A DNA stretch of 64,000 nt, taken from contig NZ_CP137573.1 in the NCBI RefSeq assembly GCF_033343995.1, positions 3,443,001 to 3,507,000 of the forward strand, in the 5' to 3' direction. Source of the DNA: Streptomyces sp. HUAS YS2 (GTDB lineage: Bacteria > Actinomycetota > Actinomycetes > Streptomycetales > Streptomycetaceae). The stretch's first letter is position 1, and every line of letters begins with the position of its first letter. Shown here one piece after another: positions 10,199 to 20,025 of the stretch. The notes under the pieces were generated by a model, which saw only the letters and a program-made list of their open reading frames with translations, was not told the origin of the DNA and ran no database searches. Both the position numbers and the translations under genes were made by a program.

Positions 10199-11509
10199 TT
10201 ACGCGTCCGAGCCGGCCTTGCGGCGACGGACCAGGAACACGGCGCCGGCGCCGAGCGCCACGGCCGCGGCACCCGCCATCGCGATCTGCGGGACGACGTC
10301 GCTCGAACCGGTCTTCGCGAGCGAGCCGTTCGTGCTGCCGTTGGTCACCGGGTTGTTGGCGCCGCCCTGGGTGCCGGGGGTGTTGCTCTTGCCCGGCTTG
10401 CCCTTGGCGTCGTCGACCTTGCCCGGGTTGCTGCCCTTGGCGAGGATCTCGAACTCGTAGTAGTCGAGGTCCGGCGTGCCGCCGCAGGACTCGTCCTCGT
10501 TCCAGTAGTCGCCGGCGACGAAGGCCGCGCCCTGGCCCGCCGGGATCTTGGCGTCGACCTTCAGGCGGAGCTTGACGTCGACGGACGACTTGGCCTTCAG
10601 CGGGCCCACGTTCCCGATGCCGAACTCCTCGGCGTCCTCGGACTCGTCGTCCGCGTCCTTCCAGGTCCCGTCGGCGTAGTACTCGAGGTCCAGGAACTTG
10701 TCGAGCTCCTTGAGGCCCTTGGTGTCGAAGGCGGACACGAAGGCGTACGGGTACACCTCGTCCAGCTTCTTCTCGGTGCCGTTGGTGACCTTCAGGGTGA
10801 AGTTCACGGTGGCGCCGCCGACGACCTTGGACGGCAGACCGGTGACGACGGTGGTGAACTTCGGCTCGGGGACGCAGTCCTCGCCCTCCTCGCCGCCCTC
10901 GCCCTCTTCGGCCTTGGCGTCGGCGAGCTCCTTCTCGGCCGCCTTGAGGGCCTTGAACGCGTCCTCCTTGGCCGTCTTGGCGAGCCCCTCGGCGCGGACC
11001 GCGGCGACCCGCTGGTCGTCGCGCTCCTTGACCGCGGTGTTGTACGCGGTGTCGGCGGCGGCGGCCTCGCCGGCCAGGCCCGTGGCGACGGTCTTGGCGT
11101 CGGCGACGGCCTTCTCCGCGGCGGCCTTCTCCTCGGCGGTGGCCGTGTCGGGCAGCGCGGCCAGGGCGGCCTCGGCGTCGGCCTGCTTGGCCTCGGCGGC
11201 CTTCCACTTGGCGTTGGCCGTGTCGGCGGCCGTCTTCGCCTCGATGGCGGCCTTGGCGAGCGGGCTGTCGTCCTTCAGGGCGGCCTCGCGGTCGGCGGTG
11301 GCCTGCGCGAGGGTGACGACGGCCGCGTCGTAGGTCTTCTGAGCGGCCGCGACGCGGCGCTCCAGCTCCTCGATGGTCGGCTTCTGGTCCTGCTGGCCCG
11401 TCTGCGCGGCCGGCTTGGTGTCGGCGAACGCGGGGGCGGCGGAGAGCAGGACGACGGGGGTGGTGACGGCCGCGGCGACGGCCGTCGCGAGCATGCGACG
11501 GATCTTCAA
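10199..11509 (-). CDS. LAxTG sortase substrate with coiled-coil region
   Basis: The 436-residue protein has a signal peptide (MKIRRMLATAVAAAV..., ending near AFA-DT). An Ala/Lys/Glu-rich helical region (about 45-215) probably forms a long coiled coil. A folded domain (about 220-365) with cysteines near its ends follows, then a Gly/Asn/Thr linker and a sorting signal: LAKTG at 397-401, a hydrophobic stretch and RRRK. LAxTG is the motif of class E sortases in Streptomyces, so this should be covalently attached to peptidoglycan. TTG 11509 keeps the basic signal-peptide start; ATG 11494 is an alternative. No sortase gene lies nearby. Confidence 0.85.
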   Translation of the reverse strand: MKIRRMLATAVAAAVTTPVVLLSAAPAFADTKPAAQTGQQDQKPTIEELERRVAAAQKTYDAAVVTLAQATADREAALKDDSPLAKAAIEAKTAADTANAKWKAAEAKQADAEAALAALPDTATAEEKAAAEKAVADAKTVATGLAGEAAAADTAYNTAVKERDDQRVAAVRAEGLAKTAKEDAFKALKAAEKELADAKAEEGEGGEEGEDCVPEPKFTTVVTGLPSKVVGGATVNFTLKVTNGTEKKLDEVYPYAFVSAFDTKGLKELDKFLDLEYYADGTWKDADDESEDAEEFGIGNVGPLKAKSSVDVKLRLKVDAKIPAGQGAAFVAGDYWNEDESCGGTPDLDYYEFEILAKGSNPGKVDDAKGKPGKSNTPGTQGGANNPVTNGSTNGSLAKTGSSDVVPQIAMAGAAAVALGAGAVFLVRRRKAGSDA

Positions 11510-11853
11510 GACGCAACCTATTCCTGGGTCGGAAAGGACGGGTGACACAACGATTCGGTGCGGTTCGCCGCTGCGGAGATCGACACGCAGCGGCGACGCG
11601 TGCCGCGATCGTATGGCCCGAACATGACGCTCAGGAGATGGTTTTCGGGGCCTGCGCGCGACCGTTCTTCGGACCGGGGCAACGAAGGGGAAGAACCGGG
11701 ACAGTTGCCCACGATCACCCAGGTTTTTGTGTGACGCATGTCATGTCCCTGGCCCCGGGTCGGACACCCGGTCCGGCTCATCGGACACTGACGCCGCCCC
11801 CGGCGCTCGACGTAACGTGTCCCCCACACCCGTGGAAAGCGAGGCAGGCACCG
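11510..11853. promoter_or_regulatory. Divergent promoter region, LAxTG gene and fahA
   Basis: These 344 bp hold no credible gene. They must contain promoters for both divergent genes. GTGACGCATGTCAT at 11731-11744 matches the Streptomyces Crp pattern GTG-N6-GNCAC except for the last base. No other clear operator or riboswitch was seen. Confidence 0.5.
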
Positions 11854-13086
11854 ATGTCCGAGCAGAGCCCGCTCGATCTGGCCGAGGGCGACCCCTTCGG
11901 CCCGCACAACCTTCCGTACGGCGTCTTCAGCACCCCCGACGAGCCCGGCCGGCGCCGGGTCGGCGTCCGCATCGGCGACTCGGTGCTGGACGCGGGGGCC
12001 GCGGCGCACGCCCTGGGCTCCCCGTACGCGGCGCTGCTCGCGCAGCCCAGCCTCAACCCGCTGCTCGCCGCCGGGCGCACCGCCTGGCGCGACGTGCGCC
12101 GCGCGCTGACCGCCTGGGTGACCGTGCCCGCGCACCGCGCCGACATCGAGCCGCTGCTGCACCCGCTGAGCGCGGTCACGCTGCACCTCCCGTACGAGGT
12201 CGCCGACTACGTCGACTTCTACGCGAGCGAGCACCACGCCACCAACGTCGGCCACATCTTCCGACCAGACGGCGAACCGCTCACCCCCAACTGGAAGCAC
12301 CTCCCGATCGGTTACCACGGCCGCTCCGGCACCGTCGTCGTGTCCGGCACCGACGTCGTACGCCCCTCCGGGCAGCGCAAGGCCCCGTCCGACCCGGCGC
12401 CGGTCTTCGGCCCCTCGGTCAAGCTGGACATCGAGGCGGAAGTCGGCTTCGTCGTCGGCACCCCGTCCGAGCAGGGCTCCCCGGTCGCGCTCGGCGACTA
12501 CCGGGACCACGTCTTCGGCCTGACGCTGCTGAACGACTGGTCGGCCCGGGACATCCAGGCCTGGGAGTACGTGCCGCTCGGCCCGTTCCTCGGCAAGTCC
12601 TTCGCCACCTCCGTCTCCGCCTGGGTGACGCCGCTGGAGGCGCTGGACGCCGCCCGGACCGCCCCGCCGGCCCGGGACTTCGACCTGCTGCCGTACCTGG
12701 ACGACTCCGCGGAGGAGGAGCCCGGCGGCTACGACCTGCGGATCACGGTCGAGATCAACGGCGAGGTGGTCTCCGAGCCGCCGTTCGCCACCATGTACTG
12801 GACGGCCGCCCAGCAGCTCGCCCACATGACGGTCAACGGCGCCTCGCTGCGCACCGGCGACCTGTACGGCTCCGGCACGGTCTCCGGCCCCGAGGTGCAC
12901 CAGCGCGGCTCGCTCCTGGAGCTGACCTGGAACGGCCGGGACGCGATCGAGCTGCCCACCGGCAAGCGGACCTTCCTGGAGGACGGCGACGAGGTCACCC
13001 TGACCGCCTGGGCCCCCGGCCCGGACGGCACCCGGGTCGGCCTCGGCGAGGTGACGGGCCGGATCGTGCCCGCCCGCGAGGGCTAG
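11854..13086 (+). CDS. fahA: Fumarylacetoacetase
   Basis: This is a 410-residue hydrolase of the last step of tyrosine/phenylalanine breakdown (homogentisate pathway), cleaving fumarylacetoacetate to fumarate and acetoacetate. It is full length for the two-domain FAH family. Diagnostic segments are DYVDFYASEHHATNVGHIFR with the catalytic-type histidine, LPIGYHGRSGTVVVSGT, the Glu/Asp metal ligands in LDIEAEVGFVVG, and NDWSARDIQAWEYVPLGPFL. ATG 11854 starts the conserved region; the frame upstream of it is not conserved-looking. No other homogentisate genes are adjacent. A terminator separates it from nuoN. Confidence 0.95.
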   Translation: MSEQSPLDLAEGDPFGPHNLPYGVFSTPDEPGRRRVGVRIGDSVLDAGAAAHALGSPYAALLAQPSLNPLLAAGRTAWRDVRRALTAWVTVPAHRADIEPLLHPLSAVTLHLPYEVADYVDFYASEHHATNVGHIFRPDGEPLTPNWKHLPIGYHGRSGTVVVSGTDVVRPSGQRKAPSDPAPVFGPSVKLDIEAEVGFVVGTPSEQGSPVALGDYRDHVFGLTLLNDWSARDIQAWEYVPLGPFLGKSFATSVSAWVTPLEALDAARTAPPARDFDLLPYLDDSAEEEPGGYDLRITVEINGEVVSEPPFATMYWTAAQQLAHMTVNGASLRTGDLYGSGTVSGPEVHQRGSLLELTWNGRDAIELPTGKRTFLEDGDEVTLTAWAPGPDGTRVGLGEVTGRIVPAREG

Positions 13087-13107
13087 GCCCCACCTCTCCC
13101 GGACATA

Positions 13108-13151
13108 CGTCAGGGCCCGGCCCCCGCACTCGCGGGGACCGGGCCCTGACG
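13108..13151. terminator. Bidirectional terminator between fahA and nuoN
   Basis: A 20-bp stem (13108-13127 with 13132-13151, one C-A mismatch) closes an ACTC loop. It probably ends both fahA and the nuo operon. Confidence 0.85.
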
Positions 13152-13166
13152 CCGTACAGCGGCCGG

Positions 13167-14816
13167 CTACCGGACGAACACGCCCGCCTGGCCGGCCAGG
13201 TCCAGGAAGTACTGCGGCGCGACGCCCAGCACCAGCGTGACCGCGACCCCGACACCGATCGTCGCCATCGTCAGCGGCGAGGGCACGGCGACCGTGGGGC
13301 CGTCCGCCTTCGGCTCGCTGAAGAACATCAGCACGATCACCCGGATGTAGAAGAACGCGGCGATCGCCGAGGACACCACACCGACCACGACCAGCGCTCC
13401 CGCGCCGCCCTCCGCCGCCGCCGTGAACACCGCGAACTTCCCGGAGAACCCGGAGGTCAGCGGGATGCCGGCGAAGGCCAGCAGGAACACCGCGAAGACC
13501 GCCGCGACCAGCGGCGACCGACGGCCCAGACCGGCCCACTTGGACAGGTGGGTGGCCTCGCCGCCCGCGTCCCGGACCAGCGTGACGACCGCGAACGCGC
13601 CGATCGTCACGAAGGAGTAGGACAGCAGGTAGAACAGCACGGACGAGACGCCGCTCGGGGTGGCCGCGATGACACCGGCCAGGATGAACCCGGCGTGCGC
13701 GATCGAGGAGTAGGCGAGCAGTCGCTTGATGTCGGTCTGGGTGATCGCGACGATCGCGCCGCCCAGCATGGTCACGATGGCGACCGCCCACATGACCGGC
13801 CGCCAGTCCCAGGTGAGGCCGGGCAGCACCACGTACAGCAGGCGGAGCATCGCGCCGAACGCGGCGACCTTGGTGGCCGCGGCCATGAAGCCGGTGACCG
13901 GGGTCGGCGCGCCCTGGTAGACGTCCGGCGTCCACATGTGGAACGGCACCGCGCCGACCTTGAACAGCAGGCCCATCAGGACCATGGCGAAGCCGATCAG
14001 CAGCAGCGCGTCGTTGCCCATGGTGTCGGCGAGGGCCGGGGCGACCGAGCCGACCGAGCCGTCGACGACGCTCGCGATCGTGGCGTACGAGACGGAGCCC
14101 GCGTAGCCGTAGAGCAGGGCGATGCCGAAGAGCAGGAACGCCGAGGAGAACGCGCCGAGCAGGAAGTACTTCACGGCCGCCTCCTGCGACATCAGCCGCT
14201 TGCGGCGGGCGACGGCGCAGAGCAGGTACAGCGGGAGGGAGAAGACCTCCAGGGCGACGAAGAGCGTCAGCAGGTCGTTGGCCGCCGGGAAGACCAGCAT
14301 TCCGGCGATCGCGAACAGCACGAGCGGGAACACCTCGGTGGTGGTGAACCCGGCCTTGACCGCCGCCTGCTCCTGCTCGCTGCCGGGCACGGCGGCGGCC
14401 TCGGCGGCGAACGAGTCGACCTTGTGGCCGTGGTCGGCAGGATCGAGCCGGCGCTCGGCGAAGGTGAAGACCGCGACGACCGACGCCAGCAGGATCGTGC
14501 CCTGCAGGAACAGCGCCGGCCCGTCGACGGCGATCGCGCCCATCGCCGCGATGCCCGCCTTGGTGGTGCCGTGCCCCGCGGCCGCGAGGCCGACGACGGC
14601 GGCGAACGAGGCGGCCAGGGCGACCACGGTCAGGAAGACCTGGGTGTGGTAGCGCCCCTTGCGCGGCACGAAGGCCTCGACCAGGACGCTGACGATCGCC
14701 GCGCCGACGACGATCAGGACGGGCGCGAGCTGCCCGTACTCGATCTCCGGGGACGGGATCTTGCCGATCGGCTCGGCCGCCGTCGTCCACAGGCTGTGGA
14801 CAGCCGTTGTGCTCAC
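13167..14816 (-). CDS. nuoN: NADH-quinone oxidoreductase subunit N
   Basis: This 549-residue antiporter-like membrane subunit of complex I carries about 14 transmembrane helices and contributes one proton channel. Family landmarks include LFVALEVFSLPLYLLCA, LLFKVGAVPFHMWTPDVYQG and TDIKRLLAYSSIAHAGF, which contain the conserved channel lysines and the discontinuous helices. The GTG start at 14816 overlaps the nuoM stop (GTGA), showing translational coupling. It is the last gene of the operon and a strong hairpin follows. Confidence 0.97.
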   Translation of the reverse strand: MSTTAVHSLWTTAAEPIGKIPSPEIEYGQLAPVLIVVGAAIVSVLVEAFVPRKGRYHTQVFLTVVALAASFAAVVGLAAAGHGTTKAGIAAMGAIAVDGPALFLQGTILLASVVAVFTFAERRLDPADHGHKVDSFAAEAAAVPGSEQEQAAVKAGFTTTEVFPLVLFAIAGMLVFPAANDLLTLFVALEVFSLPLYLLCAVARRKRLMSQEAAVKYFLLGAFSSAFLLFGIALLYGYAGSVSYATIASVVDGSVGSVAPALADTMGNDALLLIGFAMVLMGLLFKVGAVPFHMWTPDVYQGAPTPVTGFMAAATKVAAFGAMLRLLYVVLPGLTWDWRPVMWAVAIVTMLGGAIVAITQTDIKRLLAYSSIAHAGFILAGVIAATPSGVSSVLFYLLSYSFVTIGAFAVVTLVRDAGGEATHLSKWAGLGRRSPLVAAVFAVFLLAFAGIPLTSGFSGKFAVFTAAAEGGAGALVVVGVVSSAIAAFFYIRVIVLMFFSEPKADGPTVAVPSPLTMATIGVGVAVTLVLGVAPQYFLDLAGQAGVFVR

Positions 14817-16417
14817 TTGGCCGCCTCCACGTTCTGGATGGGCACAGCAGGCGCGGGGTCCTTCTGCTGCACGTCGGACATGGTGTACTGCACGGCCGGG
14901 TTGACGATGTCCGTCAGCGGCTTCGGGAACACACCGAGGAAGATCAGCAGGGCGATCAGCGGTGCGACCACCGCCAGTTCACGCACCCGCAGGTCGGGCA
15001 TGGACCGCACCTCCTCCTTCACCGGGCCCGTCATCGTCCGCTGGTAGAGGACGAGGGTGTAGAGCGCGGCGAGGACGATGCCGGTGGTGGCGACGATGCC
15101 CGCCACGGGGTACCGGCTGAAGGTGCCGACCAGGACCAGGAACTCGCTGACGAACGGCGCGAGACCCGGCAGCGACAGCGTGGCCAGACCACCGATCAGG
15201 AAGGTGCCGGCCAGCACCGGGGCGACCTTCTGCACACCGCCGTAGTCGGCGATGAGCCGCGAGCCGCGCCGGGAGATCAGGAATCCGGCCACCAGCATCA
15301 GCGCGGCCGTCGAGATCCCGTGGTTGACCATGTACAGCGTCGCGCCGCTCTGGCCCTGGCTGGTCATCGCGAAGATGCCCATGATGATGAAGCCGAAGTG
15401 CGAGATCGAGGCGTACGCGACCAGGCGCTTGATGTCCCGCTGGCCGACCGCGACCAGCGCGCCGTACACGATGCTGATCAGCGCCAGGACGACGATCGCC
15501 GGGGTGGCCCACTTGCTCGCCTCCGGGAAGAGCCCGAGGCAGTAGCGGAGCATCGCGAAGGTGCCGACCTTGTCGACCACGGCGGTGATGAGCACGGCGA
15601 CCGGGGCGGTCGACTCGCCCATCGCGTTGGGCAGCCAGGTGTGCAGCGGCCACAGCGGCGCCTTCACCGCGAAGGCGAAGAAGAAGCCGAGGAACAGCAG
15701 CCGTTCGGTGTTCGTGGCCATGTCCAGCGTGCCCTCGGCCCGGGCGGCCGTGATCTCGGTGAGCGAGAAGTTCCCCGCCACCACGTAGAGCCCGATGACC
15801 GCGGCGAGCATGATCAGGCCGCCGACCAGGTTGTAGAGCAGGAACTTGACCGCCGCGTACGAGCGCTGGGCCGCCGCGTTCTCGTCCGAACCGCTGTGGG
15901 CCCGGTCCCCGAAGCCTCCGATGAGGAAGTACATCGGGATGAGCATGGCCTCGAAGAGGATGTAGAAGAGGAAGACGTCGGTGGCCTCGAAGGAGAGGAT
16001 CACCATCGCCTCGACGGCCAGGATCAGGGCGAAGAAGCCCTGGGTCGGCCGCCACCGGGTGGACTTGGTCTCCAGGGGGTCGGCGTCGTGCCAGCCGGCC
16101 AGGATCACGAAGGGGACCAGCAGCGCGGTGAGCGCGATCAGCGCCACCCCGATGCCGTCCACACCGAGTTCGTAGCGGACCCCGAAGTCCTTGATCCAGG
16201 CGTACGACTCGACGAGCTGGTACCGGTCGCCGCCCGGCTCGAAGCGGACCGTGACGACCGCGGCGAGCACCAGCGTCACCAGGGAGACCAGCAACGCCAG
16301 CACCTTGGCGGCGTTGCGCCGGGCCGCGGGGACGGCGGCGGTGAGGATCGCACCGGCCGCCGGCACGGCGGCCGTCACCGTCAGGAGCGGGAAGCCCGCG
16401 TTGACCGCTTGGGACAT
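14813..16417 (-). CDS. nuoM: NADH-quinone oxidoreductase subunit M
   Basis: This 534-residue antiporter-like proton-pumping subunit contains FEAMLIPMYFLIGGFG with the conserved Glu of helix 5, KAPLWPLHTWLPNAMGES and RDIKRLVAYASISHFGFI. About 14 transmembrane helices are predicted. The ATG at 16417 is taken as the start; a GTG at 16426 overlapping the nuoL stop (GTGA) is an equally plausible coupled start three codons earlier. The gene lies between nuoL and nuoN in the canonical order. Confidence 0.97.
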   Translation of the reverse strand: MSQAVNAGFPLLTVTAAVPAAGAILTAAVPAARRNAAKVLALLVSLVTLVLAAVVTVRFEPGGDRYQLVESYAWIKDFGVRYELGVDGIGVALIALTALLVPFVILAGWHDADPLETKSTRWRPTQGFFALILAVEAMVILSFEATDVFLFYILFEAMLIPMYFLIGGFGDRAHSGSDENAAAQRSYAAVKFLLYNLVGGLIMLAAVIGLYVVAGNFSLTEITAARAEGTLDMATNTERLLFLGFFFAFAVKAPLWPLHTWLPNAMGESTAPVAVLITAVVDKVGTFAMLRYCLGLFPEASKWATPAIVVLALISIVYGALVAVGQRDIKRLVAYASISHFGFIIMGIFAMTSQGQSGATLYMVNHGISTAALMLVAGFLISRRGSRLIADYGGVQKVAPVLAGTFLIGGLATLSLPGLAPFVSEFLVLVGTFSRYPVAGIVATTGIVLAALYTLVLYQRTMTGPVKEEVRSMPDLRVRELAVVAPLIALLIFLGVFPKPLTDIVNPAVQYTMSDVQQKDPAPAVPIQNVEAAK

Positions 16418-16422
16418 GGCAG

Positions 16423-18315
16423 TCACACCGCCCTCATCAGCAGGGTCGCGGCGATCAGCACCGCCGTACCTCCGAACATGGAGACCGCGTACGACCGGGC
16501 GTAGCCGTTCTGGAGCTTGCGCAGCCGGCCGGAGAGGCCGCCGACCGAGGCCGCGGTGCCGTTGACCACCCCGTCGACGAGGCTGTGGTCGACGTAGACG
16601 AGCGAGCGGGTGAGGTGCGTGCCGCCGCGGACGAAGACGACGTGGTTGAAGTCGTCCTGGAGCAGGTCGCGGCGGGCGGCCCGGGTGAGGAGCGAGCCGC
16701 GCGGGGCAGTGACCGGAACCGGCCGGCGCCCGTACTGGAGATAGGCGAGGCCGACACCGAGCAGCATCACCGCGACGGTGGCCGAGGTGACGGCCGCCGC
16801 GCTGAGCGGCGAGTGCCCGTGCTCGAAGCCGGTGACCGGCTCCAGCCACTCGACGAACCCGGCGTACTCGAAGAGCGCGCCGGCGCCGACCGAACCGAAG
16901 GCCAGCAGGACCATCGGGATGGTCATGGACTTCGGCGACTCGTGCGGGTGCGGCGGCTCGCCCTTCTCGTCGGGCTGCCAGCGCTTCTCGCCGAAGAAGG
17001 TCATCAGCATCACGCGGGTCATGTAGAACGCGGTGATGGCGGCGCCCAGCAGGGCGCAGGCGCCGAGGATCCAGCCCTCGGTGCCGCCCTTGGCGAAGGC
17101 CGCCTCGATGATCTTGTCCTTGGAGAAGAAGCCGGACAGGCCCGGGAAGCCGATGATGGCGAGGTAGCCGAGGCCGAAGGTGACGAAGGTGACCGGCATG
17201 TACTTCCGCAGGCCGCCGTAACGGCGCATGTCCACCTCGTCGTTCATGCCGTGCATGACTGATCCGGCGCCGAGGAACAGCCCGGCCTTGAAGAAGCCGT
17301 GCGTCACCAGGTGCATGATCGCGAAGGCGTAGCCGATCGGGCCGAGGCCGGCCGCGAGGATCATGTAGCCGATCTGCGACATCGTCGAACCGGCCAGGGC
17401 CTTCTTGATGTCGTCCTTCGCGCAACCGACGATCGCACCGAAGAGGAGCGTGACCGCGCCGACCACGGTGACGGCGAGCTGCGCGTCCGGGGCGGCGTTG
17501 AAGATGTCGGCGGAGCGGACGATCAGGTAGACGCCGGCGGTGACCATGGTGGCCGCGTGGATCAGGGCCGAGACCGGGGTCGGGCCCTCCATCGCGTCCC
17601 CGAGCCAGGACTGCAGCGGCACCTGGGCCGACTTGCCGCAGGCGGCGAGGAGCAGCATCAGCGCGATCGCCGTCAGCTTGCCCTCGGACGCCTGGTCCAC
17701 CGACCCCAGGACCGGCCCGAAGGCGAAGGTCCCGAAAGTGGTGAACATCAGCATGATCGCGATCGACAGGCCCATGTCGCCGACCCGGTTGACCAGGAAG
17801 GCCTTCTTCGCGGCGGTGGCCGCGCTCGGCTTGTGCTGCCAGAAGCCGATCAGGAGGTACGAGGCGAGGCCGACGCCCTCCCAGCCCAGGTACAGCAGCA
17901 GGTAGTTGTCCGCGAGGACCAGGATCAGCATGGCCGCGAGGAACAGGTTCAGATAGCCGAAGAAGCGGCGCCGGCGCTCGTCGTGCTCCATGTACCCGAT
18001 CGAGTACACGTGGATCAGCGAGCCCACGCCGGTGATCAGCAGGACGAAGGTCATCGACAGCTGGTCGAGCTGGAAGGCGATGTCCGCCTGGAAGCCCTCG
18101 ACCGGGATCCAGGTGTAGAGCGTGGCGTCCAGCGCGCGGTCCTCGGCGGGCTTGCCGAGCATGTCGGCGAAGAGCACCAGGCCCATGACGAAGGAGGAGG
18201 CCGCGAGCAGCGTGCCGAGCCAGTGCCCGGCCCGGTCCAGCCGCCGCCCGCCGCACAGCAGCACGGCCGCTCCGAGCAGCGGCGCCGCGATGAGCAGCGC
18301 AATCAGGTTCTCCAC
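16423..18315 (-). CDS. nuoL: NADH-quinone oxidoreductase subunit L
   Basis: This 630-residue distal proton-pumping subunit belongs to the Mrp antiporter-related family. Recognisable parts are [40 protein letters not shown] and [18 protein letters not shown]. The C-terminus holds the amphipathic lateral helix that spans the membrane arm. A GTG start at 18315 lies 11 nt after nuoK, one of only two gaps of any length inside the operon. Confidence 0.97.
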   Translation of the reverse strand: MENLIALLIAAPLLGAAVLLCGGRRLDRAGHWLGTLLAASSFVMGLVLFADMLGKPAEDRALDATLYTWIPVEGFQADIAFQLDQLSMTFVLLITGVGSLIHVYSIGYMEHDERRRRFFGYLNLFLAAMLILVLADNYLLLYLGWEGVGLASYLLIGFWQHKPSAATAAKKAFLVNRVGDMGLSIAIMLMFTTFGTFAFGPVLGSVDQASEGKLTAIALMLLLAACGKSAQVPLQSWLGDAMEGPTPVSALIHAATMVTAGVYLIVRSADIFNAAPDAQLAVTVVGAVTLLFGAIVGCAKDDIKKALAGSTMSQIGYMILAAGLGPIGYAFAIMHLVTHGFFKAGLFLGAGSVMHGMNDEVDMRRYGGLRKYMPVTFVTFGLGYLAIIGFPGLSGFFSKDKIIEAAFAKGGTEGWILGACALLGAAITAFYMTRVMLMTFFGEKRWQPDEKGEPPHPHESPKSMTIPMVLLAFGSVGAGALFEYAGFVEWLEPVTGFEHGHSPLSAAAVTSATVAVMLLGVGLAYLQYGRRPVPVTAPRGSLLTRAARRDLLQDDFNHVVFVRGGTHLTRSLVYVDHSLVDGVVNGTAASVGGLSGRLRKLQNGYARSYAVSMFGGTAVLIAATLLMRAV

Positions 18316-18326
18316 GATTCAGCCCC

Positions 18327-18626
18327 TCACAGCTTCATCAGGCTGGCGTCGTCGACCGAGGCCGAGTGGCGGGAACGGAACAACGACACGATGATCGCGA
18401 GGCCGACCACGACCTCGGCGGCGGCGACGACCATCGTGAAGAACGCGATGATCTGACCGTCGAGGTTCCCGTGCATCCGGGAGAAGGTCACGAACGCGAG
18501 GTTGCAGGCGTTGAGCATCAGCTCGACGCACATGAAGACCACGATCGCGTTCCGCCGGATCAGCACGCCGGCCGCGCCGATGGTGAACAACAGGGCGGCG
18601 AGATAGAGATAGTTGACCGGATTCAC
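18327..18626 (-). CDS. nuoK: NADH-quinone oxidoreductase subunit K
   Basis: This 99-residue membrane subunit has three transmembrane helices. It carries the conserved glutamates used in proton translocation ([14 protein letters not shown] and [13 protein letters not shown]). GTG 18626 (MNPVNYLYL) overlaps the nuoJ stop as GTGA, and the length is normal for NuoK. Confidence 0.96.
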   Translation of the reverse strand: MNPVNYLYLAALLFTIGAAGVLIRRNAIVVFMCVELMLNACNLAFVTFSRMHGNLDGQIIAFFTMVVAAAEVVVGLAIIVSLFRSRHSASVDDASLMKL

Positions 18627-19450
18627 CGGTTGGCCTCCTCTTCGTCCCGGTCGCGGCCGAGCCGCTCCTCGGAGCGCTGTTCCAGCGCCTTGAGATCGGC
18701 CAGCGCCTCGCTCGACACGTCCCGGATCTGACCGCGCTTGCGCAGGGTCTGCATCACGGAGAGCTCGGCCGGGGTGCCGTCCGGCAGCAGACCGGCGACG
18801 TCCACGGCGTTGTGCCGGGCGTAGACGCCGGGGGCGGGCAGCGGCGGCACCTGGGTGCCGCGGCGCACGCGCTGCTCGGCCAGCTCGCGCTGGGTGCGGG
18901 CCTTCTCGGTACGCTCCCGGTGGGTGAGCACCATCGCGCCGACGGCCGCGGTGATGAGCAGCGCGCCGGTGATCTCGAAGGCGAAGACGTACTTGGTGAA
19001 GATGAGGGCCGCGATGCCCTCGACGTTGCCGCCCTGGGCGCTGTTGGCGGCGCCCAGTCCGGCGAACTCCGTCAGCGAGGCGTTCCCGATGCCGGCGACG
19101 AGCAGGATCCCGAAGCCGAGGCCGCAGGCGGCGGCCCACCAGCGCTGGCCCTTCAGCGTCTCCTTCAGCGAGTCGGCGGCCGTGACACCGACCAGCATGA
19201 CGACGAAGAGGAAGAGCATCATGATCGCGCCGGTGTAGACGACGATCTGGACGATGCCGAGGAAGTACGCGCCGTTGGCCAGGTAGAAGACCGCGAGGAT
19301 GATCATCGTCCCGGCGAGGCAGAGCGCGCTGTGCACGGCCTTCCTCATCAGGACGGTGCACAGGGCACCGATCACCGCGACGGTGCCGAGGACCCAGAAC
19401 TGGAAGGCCTCGCCCGTGGAGGTCGTGGCGGCGGCGAGGGCGGCGCTCAT
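18623..19450 (-). CDS. nuoJ: NADH-quinone oxidoreductase subunit J
   Basis: This 275-residue membrane subunit is longer than the E. coli protein because of a charged cytoplasmic C-terminal tail of about 100 residues. The five-helix core includes [18 protein letters not shown], the pi-bulge helix important for coupling. The ATG at 19450 overlaps the nuoI stop (ATGA) and the 3' end overlaps nuoK. Confidence 0.96.
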   Translation of the reverse strand: MSAALAAATTSTGEAFQFWVLGTVAVIGALCTVLMRKAVHSALCLAGTMIILAVFYLANGAYFLGIVQIVVYTGAIMMLFLFVVMLVGVTAADSLKETLKGQRWWAAACGLGFGILLVAGIGNASLTEFAGLGAANSAQGGNVEGIAALIFTKYVFAFEITGALLITAAVGAMVLTHRERTEKARTQRELAEQRVRRGTQVPPLPAPGVYARHNAVDVAGLLPDGTPAELSVMQTLRKRGQIRDVSSEALADLKALEQRSEERLGRDRDEEEANR

Positions 19451-20025
19451 GCGTCCACCTCTTCCGGCTCGCCCTTCTCTCCCTCGGAGGCGGCGACCTG
19501 ACGGACCGTACCCGGCGCGGCCTCACTGACCAGGCCGCGGTAGTAGTCCTGCTCGTCCATGCCGGGGAAGATCGCGTGCGGGGTGTCGACCATGCCCTCT
19601 TCGAGACCCGCGAGCAGCTGCTCCTTGGTGTAGATCAGGTTCTCGCGGGAGGAGTCGGCCAGTTCGAACTCGTTGGTCATCGTCAGCGCCCGCGTCGGGC
19701 AGGCCTCGATGCAGAGCCCGCACAGGATGCAGCGGGCGTAGTTGATCTGGTAGACGCGGCCGTACCGCTCGCCGGGCGAGTAGCGCTCCTCGTCCGTGTT
19801 GTCCGCGCCCTCCACGTAGATGGCGTCGGCCGGACAGGCCCAGGCGCACAGCTCGCAGCCGACGCACTTCTCCAGACCGTCGGGGTGACGGTTGAGCTGG
19901 TGCCGGCCGTGGAAGCGCGGCGCCGTCGTCTTCTGCTGCTCCGGGTACTGCTCGGTCAGCCGCTTCTTGAACATGGCCTTGAAGGTCACGCCGAAGCCGG
20001 CCACCGGATTCTGGAAATCAGACAC
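19447..20025 (-). CDS. nuoI: NADH-quinone oxidoreductase subunit I
   Basis: This 192-residue ferredoxin-like subunit binds two [4Fe-4S] clusters (N6a, N6b) that pass electrons towards quinone. The motifs are C54-x2-C57-x2-C60-x3-C64 and C99-x2-C102-x2-C105-x3-C109. GTG 20025 is chosen because AGGAG lies 7 nt upstream; the start lies 8 nt inside nuoH. Confidence 0.97.
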   Translation of the reverse strand: MSDFQNPVAGFGVTFKAMFKKRLTEQYPEQQKTTAPRFHGRHQLNRHPDGLEKCVGCELCAWACPADAIYVEGADNTDEERYSPGERYGRVYQINYARCILCGLCIEACPTRALTMTNEFELADSSRENLIYTKEQLLAGLEEGMVDTPHAIFPGMDEQDYYRGLVSEAAPGTVRQVAASEGEKGEPEEVDA

